64,000 nt of DNA from Allygus modestus (GCA_963675035.1 OY776111.1:532056518-532120517), one strand, 5' to 3'. Counted from the first letter of the stretch, positions 33,530 through 44,735 are shown. The notes: a model not told the origin generated them from the sequence alone. Program-made: numbers and translations.

Positions 33530-33650
33530 AGGTGTAGATTTGAAACAGTATAATAACGTATCAGATTTAACATTCAAAAATAAAGTTAAACGTTGGCTCT
33601 TTGATATAGGAAGGGAGGTTGCGGAACGAATCATTGCATCAAGTTAAAGA
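33530..33650 (+). pseudogene. Possible LINE ORF2 C-terminal end
   Basis: The frame reads YYLGVDLKQYNNVSDLTFKN, then KVKRWLFDIGREVAERIIAS and a stop. TFKNKVKRWLF is reminiscent of the last residues of non-LTR polyproteins (FK.KLK.WL). An in-frame stop precedes it. Weak evidence. Confidence 0.25.
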
Positions 33651-34563
33651 TAACAGATAACAGGCAAAGGCAATCACGGTTGGTATCATTCTTATCTTTC
33701 CACCAAGTCAGATCTCTTTCTCTCTTTCACTAAATACAGAAAACATATAAGATAAAAAATATATTCTTTATCACATGTTTTAATGAAAACAAAGCAGACG
33801 TTATTAAATCCCCATACTTTTCTGATGGGGGATGTTTTTCGTATTTCTTGTTTGCTGGTAACTTTTAAGAAATACTGCTATTTTCCCGAACCCTGGGATC
33901 AAGCCCTTTAATTTGAGTCATCTCCCATTAGCCTGCGATTTGCCGAACTACAACAATTTTGACTTAAAATTTTGATTACAGAATGATATACAAAGATTGT
34001 TCAACAAATGATCATTAAACAGAATAATCTAAATATAAATTGTATAGCTTCCGAAGAATTTTAAGAACAATTATTACAACTCGTGTTCATTTTAGTAAAT
34101 TTAAGTTTTCCTCATCGGATGTGATATCGATTCGGACCCGCGCACAGGTCAAGTTGCCTATGCGAGTATCATTTCCATAGTTATTATATCCATTTACTAG
34201 CTGTATACCCGTGCTTCGCAACGGACGATTTGTGGTACTTACATAGCACTTTAATTTTTCACTATCAATATATTTATTTCAGGTATTTTAGATCTCTGCC
34301 GCAACTATTAACTCAAATGATGTACCGTATGTGTACGGCATCGACATCGCAGACACATAATCAGGCCGGCTCTGGTAAGGCTGACATTCACGTGTCATTG
34401 AATAAATGTGTAACCTATCCCAGTTAGCAGAGGCATGATTGACGATTTCAGATCGTACATTACGGGACTGAGCGACAGACCCTGTCATCGCATAAGATAA
34501 GGCAGAAAAAAGGCAGGCGCCATCACCAGGTATAATATTAACCCTATGAGGGATTAAAGCGCC

Positions 34564-34599
34564 GTTTATTTCAAGGAGCTCAAGGTCCTTGAAATAAAC
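34564..34599. repeat. 14-bp perfect hairpin
   Basis: GTTTATTTCAAGGA (34564-34577) and TCCTTGAAATAAAC (34586-34599) are exact complements around the loop GCTCAAGG. Confidence 0.75.
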
Positions 34600-34689
34600 C
34601 GATTCAAAGCTTCAAAATAATCTAATAACTTCAAGGTTCACGGTAAGGACGATGAGCAAAACTGGCTTAGACAAACGCTAGATGAAGGG

Positions 34690-34892
34690 AAACTTTATAT
34701 ATATGTATATATGTATATATATATGTATAAATGTGTATATATATAATATATATATATATATACAGTTTCAAACAAATCGTGTTTTTGGGGTCTGGGGACC
34801 TCAAAACGAAAAGTTATCAAGGTCCCGGGCCTAGGTCTTACCATGCCGACTACGATAATAGCTTCTTCCCTATAGGGAAAATTCGCTAAAAA
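34690..34892 (+). repeat. R1 3' end fragment
   Basis: A TA microsatellite is followed by CAGTTTCAAACAAATCGTG, GGTCTGGGGACCTCAAAACG and CCCTATAGGGAAAATTCGC, the standard R1 terminus. Confidence 0.8.
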
Positions 34893-35213
34893 CACTAAAA
34901 TATAACTTCAATAACAATAATATCAGTGATATTTACGTCGTTTGCCGGTATAACCTTAAACAACAACAAATACAGACGACAACTGCGACAGAGATGACTA
35001 AATTAGGGTCTACTAACAGACCAAAGGCAACGAAATTGCTATAGAACTGATAGCTGGAAGCTTCTGGATCAAAACAAAATACTTTGGAAGCCAGTACCTT
35101 ATTTTGACACAAAATACTACATAAAATACCGAGAGTCGCTGTCAGCGACGCTGGCACTTTATGCGTAATGCATCGCGTCGTTATGTGCGATGCCGCGGCA
35201 CTCAAAGGGTTAT

Positions 35214-36170
35214 ACTATATAGGACTAGGCTACTTTGAATATGGCGCTATAACATAGAATTTCATGTCCTTTTGAATTTATGTCAAATCCTAGTAAGCTA
35301 TTGAAGTAATCAATAACATTCTAAATTGTAATTATTACAATTTAGAATGTGATTGATTATGTACATATATAGAGGGAGTGTATGTATCTTGTTAATGTGT
35401 TATATATTGACTTTGTCAATAGAATGTATAATAGGCCATGCGGGACAGCAATAAATAATTTTTGATTCTATTTCATTGTGATAGGGCCACCATTTTGCAA
35501 ACCAGCAATACGTTTTTTATAAATTTTATATAAAATGCTGTGCGTAGAGGTTAATTTGTTCATGTTACATTATTGAATCAGGGCCTTATTTCAGTTCACA
35601 AACCATTTACAAGATTTTTAAGTTTATTGTAGGCAGCACTGTGTTACTGCAGCTGTTCAGAGGGGATATGACAGCAGAAATTACGATAATCCACAACTAA
35701 ATACTGAGCTGCTCTCTCTGAGAGGGCATTTTCTGATAAATCTTCCATAATTTGCAAATTTTTACCCCCAAGAAGCCATGGCCTAGGAGAAAAATTAGAT
35801 GACAATCAAAACTACAATAGGCTAGCCTATTGAAGGTGGTTTTGTAAAAACAATAATAAAGTCAGGAAACAAAAGGCTGCAGTTTAGTTTACGTCCCACA
35901 TTCATTCGATAGAAATAAATTTATCAAACATATTGATTTATCTATTACAATGTTTTATTCTTTATTGATTTTGTTTACATTTTTTTGGCGAAGCTAAAGT
36001 AGCCAAAAAATTTCAATGAACTAAGTTACCGTGAACTTTGTCATACTGTATTACTAAATACAGAAACTTGTTTCAAGTGGATAATTATATTAAATCAATG
36101 CTGTAGATCTGAGCGAATTCGAATAAAAATAAGTAACCAGATTAACACGTTCATTGCTATGACCTCTAAC
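35214..36170. other. No gene recognised
   Basis: AT-rich. TCTAAATTGTAATTATTACAATTTAGA at about 35320-35347 is a palindrome. A lone TTAACACGTTCATTG near 36144 resembles one end of the piggyBac-like MITEs seen elsewhere. Confidence 0.35.
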
Positions 36171-36500
36171 ATGAAAGTCATCAAGGTGCTAAGGATGTTT
36201 TATAATTTAATTTGATAGTTTTGCGTCAGAAATAAAAGAAAATAGCGATAAAAATTAATTTTGAGCTTTAATATATAACAAAATTGTGTCCGCCATTTTG
36301 CCTCCGATCCATCATCCGAGCGTCAGTGGAAAGGTCATCAAGGTGTTAAACATTTTGTTTAAATTTAATTTGATAGATTTGCATCAGAAATTAAAAAAAT
36401 TGCAATAAAAATTAATTTTGGGTTTTAAATACCTAGGCTATATGAAAAAATTGTGTCCGCCATTTTATCGTCAATCGGAGACGATGTACATGAGTAGTAT
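36171..36500. repeat. Diverged tandem duplication, about 165-bp unit
   Basis: TTTAATTTGATAG...TTGTGTCCGCCATTTT occurs twice, beginning near 36180 and 36345, with moderate divergence. Confidence 0.75.
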
Positions 36501-36600
36501 AGTATTTTATATATTATTAATAAAATCTATATTTATTGTTTTAATAAATAAAGAAAATTTGTTGAAATAACGATAACAAAATAACTATTTTTATATTTAT

Positions 36601-37225
36601 TTAATTGGTACTTTGGTATTATACGGATGCCACCCTTATGCAGCGCGCTGCGGCAGTTATGTTAGGATGGGTTATCATAAAAATGATTTTAGGACTTTCC
36701 TTGTTTTGTTACGAATCGAGTGATACCTGATGAGTCATACTTCCGGCCGCCAAACCCCCTCCAAATAGGCCAAGGTCAGGTAGTTGACCGGAGCGCGCGC
36801 ATCACCTGTCACTGCCTGTATCTGGGTCAGTGTCATGAGTGATTTATTGCCGTGCACTACGTTACATTTGTTTTCATAATGAGTGACGTTCTTTTGGTGT
36901 GGGATTTACCTCGAAATGAAGAGGAAAACGTATGTATTTTTATGATAACCCATCCTAACATAACTGCTGCAGCGCGCTGTATATTTGGCGGAGTACCTGT
37001 GGCGATCGGGTCTGGCTGCTAGCGGCGGCGACGCATTCAACACGATCCTAGCGGACATCGCTGCCTTTTGGGAGGCACAACACAAAGACCACTCATCAGA
37101 ATGATGTACAATTAAGTAAGTCAATAAAAGTACGTTTTTTTGAATTATGTAGTTATCCTTTGTATCCGGTAAAAATTTAACCTCCAAAAATAGTGGCATC
37201 CGTATAATACCAAAGTACCATTTAA
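36601..37225. mobile_element. TTAA-flanked MITE with two nested inverted repeats
   Basis: TTAA at 36601-36604 and 37222-37225 bracket a 28-bp perfect terminal inverted repeat (TGGTACTTTGG through CGGATGCCAC; left 36606-36633, right 37193-37220). Inside is a second inverted pair of 45 bp (36640-36684 and 36936-36980), nearly perfect, containing GCAGCGCGCTG. The TTAA duplication suggests piggyBac-type mobilisation, but the ends lack the usual CCY start. Confidence 0.75.
36879..37104 (+). other. Possible small spliced ORF inside the MITE
   Basis: ATG at 36879 opens MSDVLLVWDLPRNEEEN, followed exactly by a GTATGT donor-like site. An acceptor-like CTGCTGCAG ends at 36972, after which the same phase continues RAVYLAEYLWRSGLAASGGD, then AFNTILADIAAFWEAQHKD to TGA at 37102-37104. 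The joined product would be 61 residues and looks protein-like. The implied intron is only 43 nt, unusually short, so this may be a captured gene fragment. Family unknown. Confidence 0.22.
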
Positions 37226-37241
37226 TTTTATACAGCATTTT

Positions 37242-37769
37242 TTAACACATTGAGTGCTACGCGCGGGAATTCCCGTGCACCCCATCGCCGCGCGGCAGCT
37301 GCGCGCGGGTTTTCCCACGCTTTGTAACACACAAACATATTACATCAGTCTGCCCGTAGCACTGAGACGGGAACTTCGACTGAGGTGTAGCATTGTGTAT
37401 CAAAGTGAGGTTACTTTTTGTGCAGTTTTAGTTTCGACGTGACGCCCTCTGTGTATGCGTGTGTGTAATGTTATGTAATGTCAGCTTCTGGAAAAATACT
37501 GTTATTTTCCTTTAGCAGTCAATGTAAAATGTGTCAATGTAATGTGTGTGCTTAATGTCACTAACACTACTGGCACAACTCAACCTAACCAAAACATTCA
37601 ACGTACTTCCCCTTCACGCGGCCACACTCAACTGAAGTCCTCATTACAACGCTGGTGTGGATACAAACCTTGCCGAATAGTATTGCCAAACGCCTCTAAT
37701 CGGTGACGGCTGCACCCGAATGGCGCATGGCCCGCCTCCGATCGGCGACGCCTGCAGCCAATGGGTTAA
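37242..37769. mobile_element. TTAA-flanked MITE candidate
   Basis: TTAACACATTGAGTGC at the left and GCAGCCAATGGGTTAA at the right are imperfect inverted ends beginning at TTAA. The interior is GC-rich (CGCGCGGGAATTCCCG near 37260; CGATCGGCGACGCC near 37738). Confidence 0.45.
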
Positions 37770-38436
37770 ATACTGTACCAGGATTGCTACAAGTGTTTTG
37801 ATGATTTAATAAAAAAAAATAGTTTATTTTAGCTAAGATAAACCAATAATTCTCCATTTAGTAACGGCCATTCGTTACAAAAACAAAAAAAAACCTGTTT
37901 TCATAAAATCATATTATCTGTCCAATCAATATGTCGATCTAAAAATCAATACCAAAATGAAGCACAACTGTTTAGCAGTGCATTGGTACAAACCGCAACT
38001 TCCCATGACAAAAATTTCCTGAGATGGGTAATTTCAAAAAGTCGTGTTTTGAAATTTTTCTAGCGTCGGCTGCAGGAATCGTATCGCGCCAAAAATTTGT
38101 TTTTATTTCTAATGGATGTGACATTGTTATTTAGCTGCTTCAGGGTTTGTTTATGTAATAAAATAAAAGTTCAGAATATTATCTTTCGAATGATATAAAT
38201 ATTGCTCATTTTTGAGGTGATTATTTCCCGAACCCGCGGATTCCGACGGCTGCCACTATAAGGCGACACAGCTACCCCGCGGGTTGGCCACTGCTAGGGT
38301 TAGCTGCAGCCAAACAGATTGCTATCTGAACTTATGAAAACAAAAATCTTTGCATAACTGGGTAATCCCCACAAGGGATATCCAATTTCTCTTAATAATA
38401 GGGCCTATATTTAATTTTTAAATTAAGGTACGCCTA
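37770..38436. other. No gene recognised
   Basis: Mixed-composition spacer between a MITE and the pogo element; nothing recognised. Confidence 0.35.
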
Positions 38437-38453
38437 GGGTAGAGTGACTGAAA

Positions 38454-38910
38454 GTGGACACCTTGTCAAAGGTGGACACCCAGTTAGTTTTGCCTAATTT
38501 TCCTCTAAGCTGATGTTTGATTGGTGGATTTTATTATTTTAAAGTCATCTGTGGTTTGTGTACAACAAAAATACCTCTTGTATAAGTTGGTCAGCTGTTC
38601 AGTTTTGGAGGGAAGAAATGAAGTTTGGTGAGGTGTCAGCTTTTCCCTGATATTCTTCTGTTGTAAGGTAAGAAATGAACATTTTAAATTAAATATATTA
38701 ATTAAATTTCTTACCAGTATATACTTAGATTACTATAATCCGATTTAGTTAGGATTTGGAAGGGGTTTTTACATTAAAATTGACCTAATTCTAAGTGATA
38801 TAAAATAAGTCCACGGGGTGTTCACTTTCAACATGCAAAAAACTGATTTTCAGATAGTGGACACCCCAATGTCCACTTTAAATTGGTCAAACATTTAAAG
38901 TGGACACTCT
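38454..38910. promoter_or_regulatory. Subterminal AGTGGACAC cluster (left)
   Basis: AGTGGACAC or GGTGGACAC occurs near 38452, 38470, 38856 and 38898, and the complement TGTCCACTTT near 38870. Matching words occur at the other end near 41938, 41961 and 42149. Repeated subterminal words beside the TIR are typical of transposase docking sites. An inference from position and repetition. Confidence 0.5.
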
Positions 38911-39242
38911 CTTTAAAGGTGTGAAGTCTTGTTTGTATTAGGCCTTAGTTACTTAATTTTAATAATGTATACTAATTATTTTATGATTATTTTAATTTAT
39001 TAAAATTAAAATTATAGGCCTATATTCAAAATCCCTTTCTTTTGGGATTACCGGTAAGTTTTCTGACGACGTTTACCAAACTTGCCCGTTTGAATCCGTT
39101 TACCTAAATACAAATTAAATAAGAATCCATAAGTGAAAAAACCTTGATAAATAAATTTAAGAATACGCTTTGATTAGTTTAATCTTGACTGATCAGTAGA
39201 TCTTTATTATTAGAAGTAATGCACTTTTGTTTTGTTTCAGAA

Positions 39243-41516
39243 ATGCCTCCGAAAAAGCCAAAAGTTGTACTTCTACAATACAATCAAAATGATATGGAGG
39301 AAGCAGTCAAAGCTGTTCGAGGGGGTGTAATGAGTAAGAAATTAGCTGCAAAGACATTCAATGTTCCTCGCACATCGCTCATTCGTAAGGTAAATGGTGA
39401 AGTTCCACTTGAACAAAAAATGGGAGCACCAACTGTATTAACAAAAGCCGAAGAAGATCTCCTTGAAACTTTCATCTTAGCCTGTTGCAGGAAAGGCTTT
39501 CCTGTACACCGGGACAATATTTGTGACAGTGTTGAGAAAATCCTACAAAAAGCAGGACGTGGAAATGCGTTTCCTAATGGACGTCCAGGCACTACTTGGT
39601 TTAAGGCATTCTTGAAGAGACATCCAAAGTTGACGGTAAAAGAAGCAGAGTTCCTCACAAAATCAAGGGCCAGGGTTTCGGAAGAAGGGGTTAGGAAATG
39701 GTTTTCAGAGGTTCTAGAATATTTAAAGGAAGAGAAATGTGAAGAAATCTTGGAAGACGCAGACCGGGTTTTTAATGGGGATGAAACGGGGTTCCGGCTG
39801 TGCCCAAAGACGGGGAAAGTAATTTGTGAAAAAGGGGAGAGGCATACATATATGCAAGTTTCAAATAATGAAAAGGAACAACTGACCGTAATGTGTACAT
39901 TTTCAGCCTCAGGAAAGACCGTACCACCCATGATTGTATATCCCTACAAGAGGCTCCCACGAACCATTGCTGAAAGTGTTCCGGACAAGTGGGGAATAGG
40001 TCTTTCTACATCAGGGTGGATGAATAGCGAGATCTTTTATGAATACATCGCCAACTGCTTTATCCCCCATTTGACCGAGAATAATGTGACCATGCCAGTA
40101 ATTCTTTTTGTTGATGGGTATCGATCTCACGTTACATTGGAAGTGAGTGATCTCTGTTCACAAAACAAAATCATTCTCGTAGCTCTCCATCCTAACAGTA
40201 CCCACTTCCTCCAACCGGCTGATGTTTCAGTGTTTGGACCTTTGAAAAAGTGTTGGAGGGAGACCATTAGAAGATGGAAGTATGAAAATCCAATGAAGGA
40301 TGTCACAAGAGAAACTTTTGCAAGATTACTGGAGGACTCCCTAAAAAAGGTGAGCGAAGAAACAATCAAAGCTGGGTTCAAGGCTTGTGGTATTTGGCCA
40401 TTCGATTCAAGTGCGATCAACTATAACAAGATTATCACAACACGTCAAGTTCCAGACCCAACTGCACAAACAACTGAGACCTCAACGACGATCAACAACA
40501 TTCCACCTCAAAAGGTAAACAGGGATGTCAGAATAGAAGATCCAAGGGAAAAATTGACATATCTGGAAAAATTCATTGATGAAGAGAGACTAGTTATGTT
40601 TAAAAGAGTTTTTGAATCAAGAGATGAATGGTGGGAGCAGTACCCGAATGAGGTGGCAGCCAAAGAACTCTACGAGGTATGGCGTGCCATTAAAATAGAT
40701 GTTACCTCCACAAAAGAAGAGACTGTAGTTCAGCTGAACGAGCCATTTCCTGAAAATCAAGCTCCAATTGTAATTGAGATACCTAATGTACCTGACTCTT
40801 TAAATGACCCAATGATTGTGGACCAGGATCCTTTTGAAATCGAGCTTTATGACGATGACGAACTAAGAACTGAAATTGAAGTTTTCAGTCAAAATTTTCT
40901 TGCTGATTCAAATCTTCCCCCGAAAGAAGAAACTGTTTATAAACAAGAGATGCTAACATTAGAGAGCCCAGCAACTGACATTGTTCCCATGGCGTCTTGC
41001 AGCAGAGAATTGGACATCGTTTTTGGAGAAAATATAGAAAGTTCTCCAACATCATTGCAGGGTTCTAAAACAAAAAGATATAGACCTCAACACTCAATCC
41101 TAAGCCCCTTCAAAACCTGTTTGGTGTATCCCAAAACCCCTCCAAAGAGTAACCAGGGTAAATCAAAAAGAAAACTGTTCCCATCCGTTGTATCTTCTGA
41201 AAAATGGAAAAAACATTTCCAAATCAAAGAAGACGAAAAAAATAAGAAAGAGATGAAGAAAGGTAAGAGAAGAAAGAACAATAAAGAGGATGATTGGGTA
41301 TGCAAAGAGTGTCATGCTAGTTGGTACGACGAAAATAATAAAAAACTTGGATTAAAGTGGGTCAATTGTGATACCTGCAAATGTGCATTTCATTTTCGGT
41401 GTCTTCCGAGAAACCACAAAGAAAATTATGGCCTCGAAAGTGACAGTGAAGACGACTGTTTGGCATTTATTTGCCATTACTGCACCAAAGATGACTTAGA
41501 TGACAGCGACTTCTAA
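39243..41516 (+). CDS. pogo/Tigger-type transposase with C-terminal PHD finger
   Basis: 757 residues without a break. The N-terminus has a psq/CENP-B-type HTH (about 18-51, MSKKLAAKTFNVPRTSLIR), followed by a Tc5-like second DNA-binding region (about 60-150). The DDE_1 catalytic core has D180 in NGDETGF, D291 in FVDGYRSH and D327 in FLQPADVSVF, a DD35D arrangement with all three acids present. After a linker and a basic stretch (KKEMKKGKRRK) comes a C4HC3 PHD-like zinc finger (about 685-752: CKEC, CDTC, HFRC, CHYC). The function would be cut-and-paste transposition in the nucleus. The ATG at 39219 is not preferred: TTTTGTTTCAG ending at 39240 is a strong acceptor, and a matching GTAAGA donor lies near 38669, so the start is MPPKK at 39243. 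It could also be a domesticated gene, but intact TIRs favour a transposon. Confidence 0.9.
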   Translation: MPPKKPKVVLLQYNQNDMEEAVKAVRGGVMSKKLAAKTFNVPRTSLIRKVNGEVPLEQKMGAPTVLTKAEEDLLETFILACCRKGFPVHRDNICDSVEKILQKAGRGNAFPNGRPGTTWFKAFLKRHPKLTVKEAEFLTKSRARVSEEGVRKWFSEVLEYLKEEKCEEILEDADRVFNGDETGFRLCPKTGKVICEKGERHTYMQVSNNEKEQLTVMCTFSASGKTVPPMIVYPYKRLPRTIAESVPDKWGIGLSTSGWMNSEIFYEYIANCFIPHLTENNVTMPVILFVDGYRSHVTLEVSDLCSQNKIILVALHPNSTHFLQPADVSVFGPLKKCWRETIRRWKYENPMKDVTRETFARLLEDSLKKVSEETIKAGFKACGIWPFDSSAINYNKIITTRQVPDPTAQTTETSTTINNIPPQKVNRDVRIEDPREKLTYLEKFIDEERLVMFKRVFESRDEWWEQYPNEVAAKELYEVWRAIKIDVTSTKEETVVQLNEPFPENQAPIVIEIPNVPDSLNDPMIVDQDPFEIELYDDDELRTEIEVFSQNFLADSNLPPKEETVYKQEMLTLESPATDIVPMASCSRELDIVFGENIESSPTSLQGSKTKRYRPQHSILSPFKTCLVYPKTPPKSNQGKSKRKLFPSVVSSEKWKKHFQIKEDEKNKKEMKKGKRRKNNKEDDWVCKECHASWYDENNKKLGLKWVNCDTCKCAFHFRCLPRNHKENYGLESDSEDDCLAFICHYCTKDDLDDSDF

Positions 41517-42249
41517 GGTGGTTTAATATAGTTACCAAACATGAAGCAAGGTTCCTGTAATTGTGATATCCAGGCCTATTTAATGTTTGCCAAATAATGT
41601 GATATAATTAATTTGAATCCTTGAAGTAGTATTTATGCTTATGAAAAAGCAATATATTTGAGCATTTAGGCCTACATTTAAATATTAGTGATTAAGTTAT
41701 TTGTTGTAAGTAAGTTAAAATTTTAATCGTAAGTGTTTACTCTGTTCTACTGTTTTAATAGGTACAGCAAAATGTTGGTTAGATACCATATAATTTATAG
41801 TAAAGAACAAAATATTGTATTTATATATAAGTAACATAATCAAAACTAAAATTTTAAAGTTGTATTTTAATACTTAAAGGCTTTTTATATTTTGATATGA
41901 AAAAACTGGCGTGGGGTGACCACTTTGTAATTTTCAGGTGTCCACTTACAAGTTTTCTATGTCCACTTTCCAAAATTTAGCACCGTTTCAAACAAAGTTA
42001 TTTAATTAAAATTTCATAATCTAGTTATTTCTTTTAAGTGTATCCATAAATACAACTCTTCCTAGTGAATATTATAGTGTTATTAATCATTTTCTCTATA
42101 AAATCTTGATATTTTAAGAAATTTGTGAACTTCAAAAAGTCTTAAGGGTGACCACTTTTAGTCGCTTTACCCAAGAAAATAGACAAAAATGAAGTCCAAT
42201 AGATTAGGAACTAAAGAGGCAAATGTTATAGTAAAGATATAATTTATAC

Positions 42250-42790
42250 TCTTTTAGTGCGGCTATCACAGAGCCTTATAATAAAAAAGTCCTTGTCAGC
42301 ATAGCCATAACCTAGTCTGCAGGGGGTAAATGCTTTTTGTCGCCATTTACGCTCCTCACAAGCTACCAATGATACAATTTGGTCTTATTCACTGCATTTA
42401 ATTACAATTATACTATTTACCAAACAATTCTTACCTCAATACTGGTAATTTAATTAAAGAAAGATATTACAATAATGCTAATAATATGACACACCTCTCG
42501 CACTTTTACTTTTTTTAATATTTTTTCCCAATGCGGTGCCAAAACTGCCGCTGCCTTTTACTGAGGAATTTAAGATTACTGTGACTTTTTGTTTCACTAT
42601 ACAAAGTGTAGTTATATAAGTGAAACACAAATACGTGATTTTATAGTTTTGAGACTTACTTATTTAAATCTGGGGCTCTCATAAAAGAAAATTACCTGTT
42701 GAAAATTAATTTATTTTCTAGCGAGATTTTACATCCACGAAATTGTAGCATAGATACATTTTTCACTGCGCCTAACAATCATGTCAATCT
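42250..42790 (+). repeat. Direct repeat block D1, left copy
   Basis: The same series of phrases recurs in the same orientation at 47850-48350: ATAACCTA.GTCTGCAGG, AATAATATGACACACCT, GTAGT.ATATAAGTGAAAC, AAGAAAATTACCTGTTG and ACATC.ACGAAATTGTA. Divergence is substantial, so the duplication is old. The two copies bracket the 433-codon cysteine-rich gene. No coding frame seen. Confidence 0.65.
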
Positions 42791-43837
42791 ACTAGTGGTG
42801 CACCCACCCCAAATAGCATTATAAATTAAAATACAGTAGAACCTTGATAGAAAAACTCTCAAGGGGATTTGGAAAAATCTTATTTTCAAGGTACTCTTCT
42901 AGTTGAGGTTCGTGTTATATCAAGACTATTAAAAGTCGTGATATATCAAGAATACTGATTTCTCTACAACCCCTTTATAGCAAGTGCATTTTTTGTCAAC
43001 TCTCGCTAACACGTTTTGTTTTAAACATTACATGTTACCCAGATGACCAAACCTGTTTAATAGTGGGCGTGCGATTATCTCTCACAGATGAATAGATAAT
43101 TTTTTTAAGGTCGGGAAATATGGGCTGGAAGTGGAGTTTTTATGATTAGACCTGAGCCCAATTCAAAACCAAGGATCATAGAGCTTTAAGCATAGTTATG
43201 ATCATTTTCTTCAGAGTAATGTTTGCAGGAACGTTGTCTTAAAAGGGCGTCCAGCTGATGCATAAATCAGCAACATAGTATAAGTGTTGCCAACATTACA
43301 GGGGATAATATAATGGTACAGCTATTTTTAAATTGTCACTGGACATGCAGAAAGAAAGTTTAAGCTCATAATCCATTAATCTAATAATACAAATTAAGCA
43401 AAACAATAATTTGTTTCATAAAATAACAGCTGATAAAATTATGCAATTAGTTAAACAATTTTTATTTTAATTACAATGATGAGCAAAATATGATACTCGT
43501 ACAAAAATTATCGTGTTTCTAGGAACACTGCAGATTGGATTGGTTATCACGTGACCTTTCAGCTGTTTTTACCAGGTCTCTTCCAGTTAACTAGAACACC
43601 TTAAATAATTCGACTGCGCAAACCTTTACGAAGTATGGATGGACCTTGATTCAAAACATCCCATCTTATGAGTCACTGCTTTTAAGTGGGAATTATGAAC
43701 AGGGAAGACTGAACTCGTGCTATAAAGGTTTCATTATTAGGTACCTATGTAAGACGCACTACTGAGGTTGAAGTCGTGTTTTAAAGCTTCTGTGTTACAA
43801 AAAGACGTGCTATAGAAGGGTAGAACTACGATCTGAA
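42791..43837. other. No gene recognised; possible Tigger-like end at 42834
   Basis: CAGTAGAACCTTGATAGAAA at 42834 resembles the start of a pogo/Tigger terminal repeat. A loosely matching GGGTAGAACTAC lies near 43822. The pairing is too weak to define an element. Confidence 0.3.
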
Positions 43838-44515
43838 TGATGAACAAAACTCTAAGGCTCTAACGATTTTGATTACATTTTAGTCGTTAGTAGAACTTTA
43901 GTTTTCCAACAAAATGACACCACCCGCATTCCTGTAAAAATTCGGGTTCAGAAATTACAGGACTTAAAACATCAAAAATTAAGTTTTTTTGATTTTTCAT
44001 ATAAAGACATAAATATAAAAAAATATGACTATTCACCATTTAAAAGAACTCCAAAAACTAAATAATTTAGTATTTTGAATTACTGTTCTACGATTGCTGG
44101 TTTCGGAGAAAATTGAAATTTTCATTTTGCTGTAAACGCAGTACGTTGTCCAATGTTATTCTTATGTGGAATAAAAAATTACTATCTCTCTCTTATTTAC
44201 TGATCAATTTCATTCAAACTTGATATGCTTGTCAAGTTATCATTGACCTACAGAGGAAATTCGAAATATGTTGCCCCTTAATAACCCTGGCGGGGAATAG
44301 GGTGCATATCCCCTCTTAAAACCACGAGTGTAGTAATGGAATCTGTAGTGCCTCCAAAGCAGGGATTCGGGTGGATGTTTTTTAAAACACTTGTTTACGA
44401 GATTTTCTGTACATTCGACCGTGCTTTGTATTCTATGTTTAGTAAATAAAAAGTAATTTATTCATTAAAGTTGGGCTAAAAGGGAGAAAGTATGTGTCAG
44501 TTTCCTGATACCGTT
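43838..44515 (+). repeat. R2-family dispersed repeat, 5' truncated
   Basis: Matches the 22812 copy from GGCTCTAACGATTTTGATTA through GCAGGGATT.GGGTGGATG to GGGAGAAAGTATGTGTCAG. Confidence 0.75.
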
Positions 44516-44735
44516 TATTTTTATTTGAAACTCCATAAGCCCAATGATAATTTTTTAACTTTCATTTCAGTTTTTTTACATTATTTGATTTTTCCTGGGG
44601 ATGAGGCCTGCCTAGAACTTATTTTTTTCACAGAAATTAGTTATTTTGAACATTTGAAGTAAATCGTTGGAGCCGTTTTTGAGATCAGTGTAGCAAGCAA
44701 GCAAGCAAACCTTACTCATATTAGAGTATAGGATT
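44516..44735 (-). repeat. R3 dispersed repeat, inverted copy
   Basis: Reverse complement of the 24170-24395 repeat, beginning TTGAAACTCCATAAGCCCAA and ending CTCATATTAGAGTATAGGA. Confidence 0.7.

Larger units (their letters stand above)
34538..35213. mobile_element. TTAA-type MITE candidate containing an R1 end
   Basis: TTAACCCTATGAGGG at the left (34538) matches, in inverted orientation, TATAACCCTTTGAGTGCC at the right (to 35213). The right target copy reads TTAT instead of TTAA, one base off. A partial R1 3' end at 34690-34892 lies inside it, so either R1 inserted into the MITE or the pairing is fortuitous. Confidence 0.4.
38437..42172 (+). mobile_element. Apparently intact pogo-superfamily DNA transposon (3.7 kb)
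   Basis: The left end GGGTAGAGTGACTGAAAGTG (38437) and the reverse complement of the right end, GGGTAAAGCGACTAAAAGTG (42172), form a terminal inverted repeat matching at about 22 of 26 positions. TA precedes the left end (38435-38436). The right flank reads AA, so one copy of the TA target duplication may have mutated. A single open transposase frame lies inside. AGTGGACAC words are clustered near both ends and are probable transposase-binding sites. Confidence 0.85.

Noticed and set aside
39219..39242. Upstream ATG extending the transposase to 765 residues
   Set aside because: The eight extra codons lie in a TTTTGTTTCAG splice acceptor; the frame-typical start MPPKK follows immediately.
39284..39931. 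A 215-codon minus-strand frame
   Set aside because: Shadow of the pogo transposase coding region, with no domain features of its own.
42834..43830. A complete Tigger-like MITE
   Set aside because: The left end resembles a pogo TIR, but no convincing inverted partner was found.
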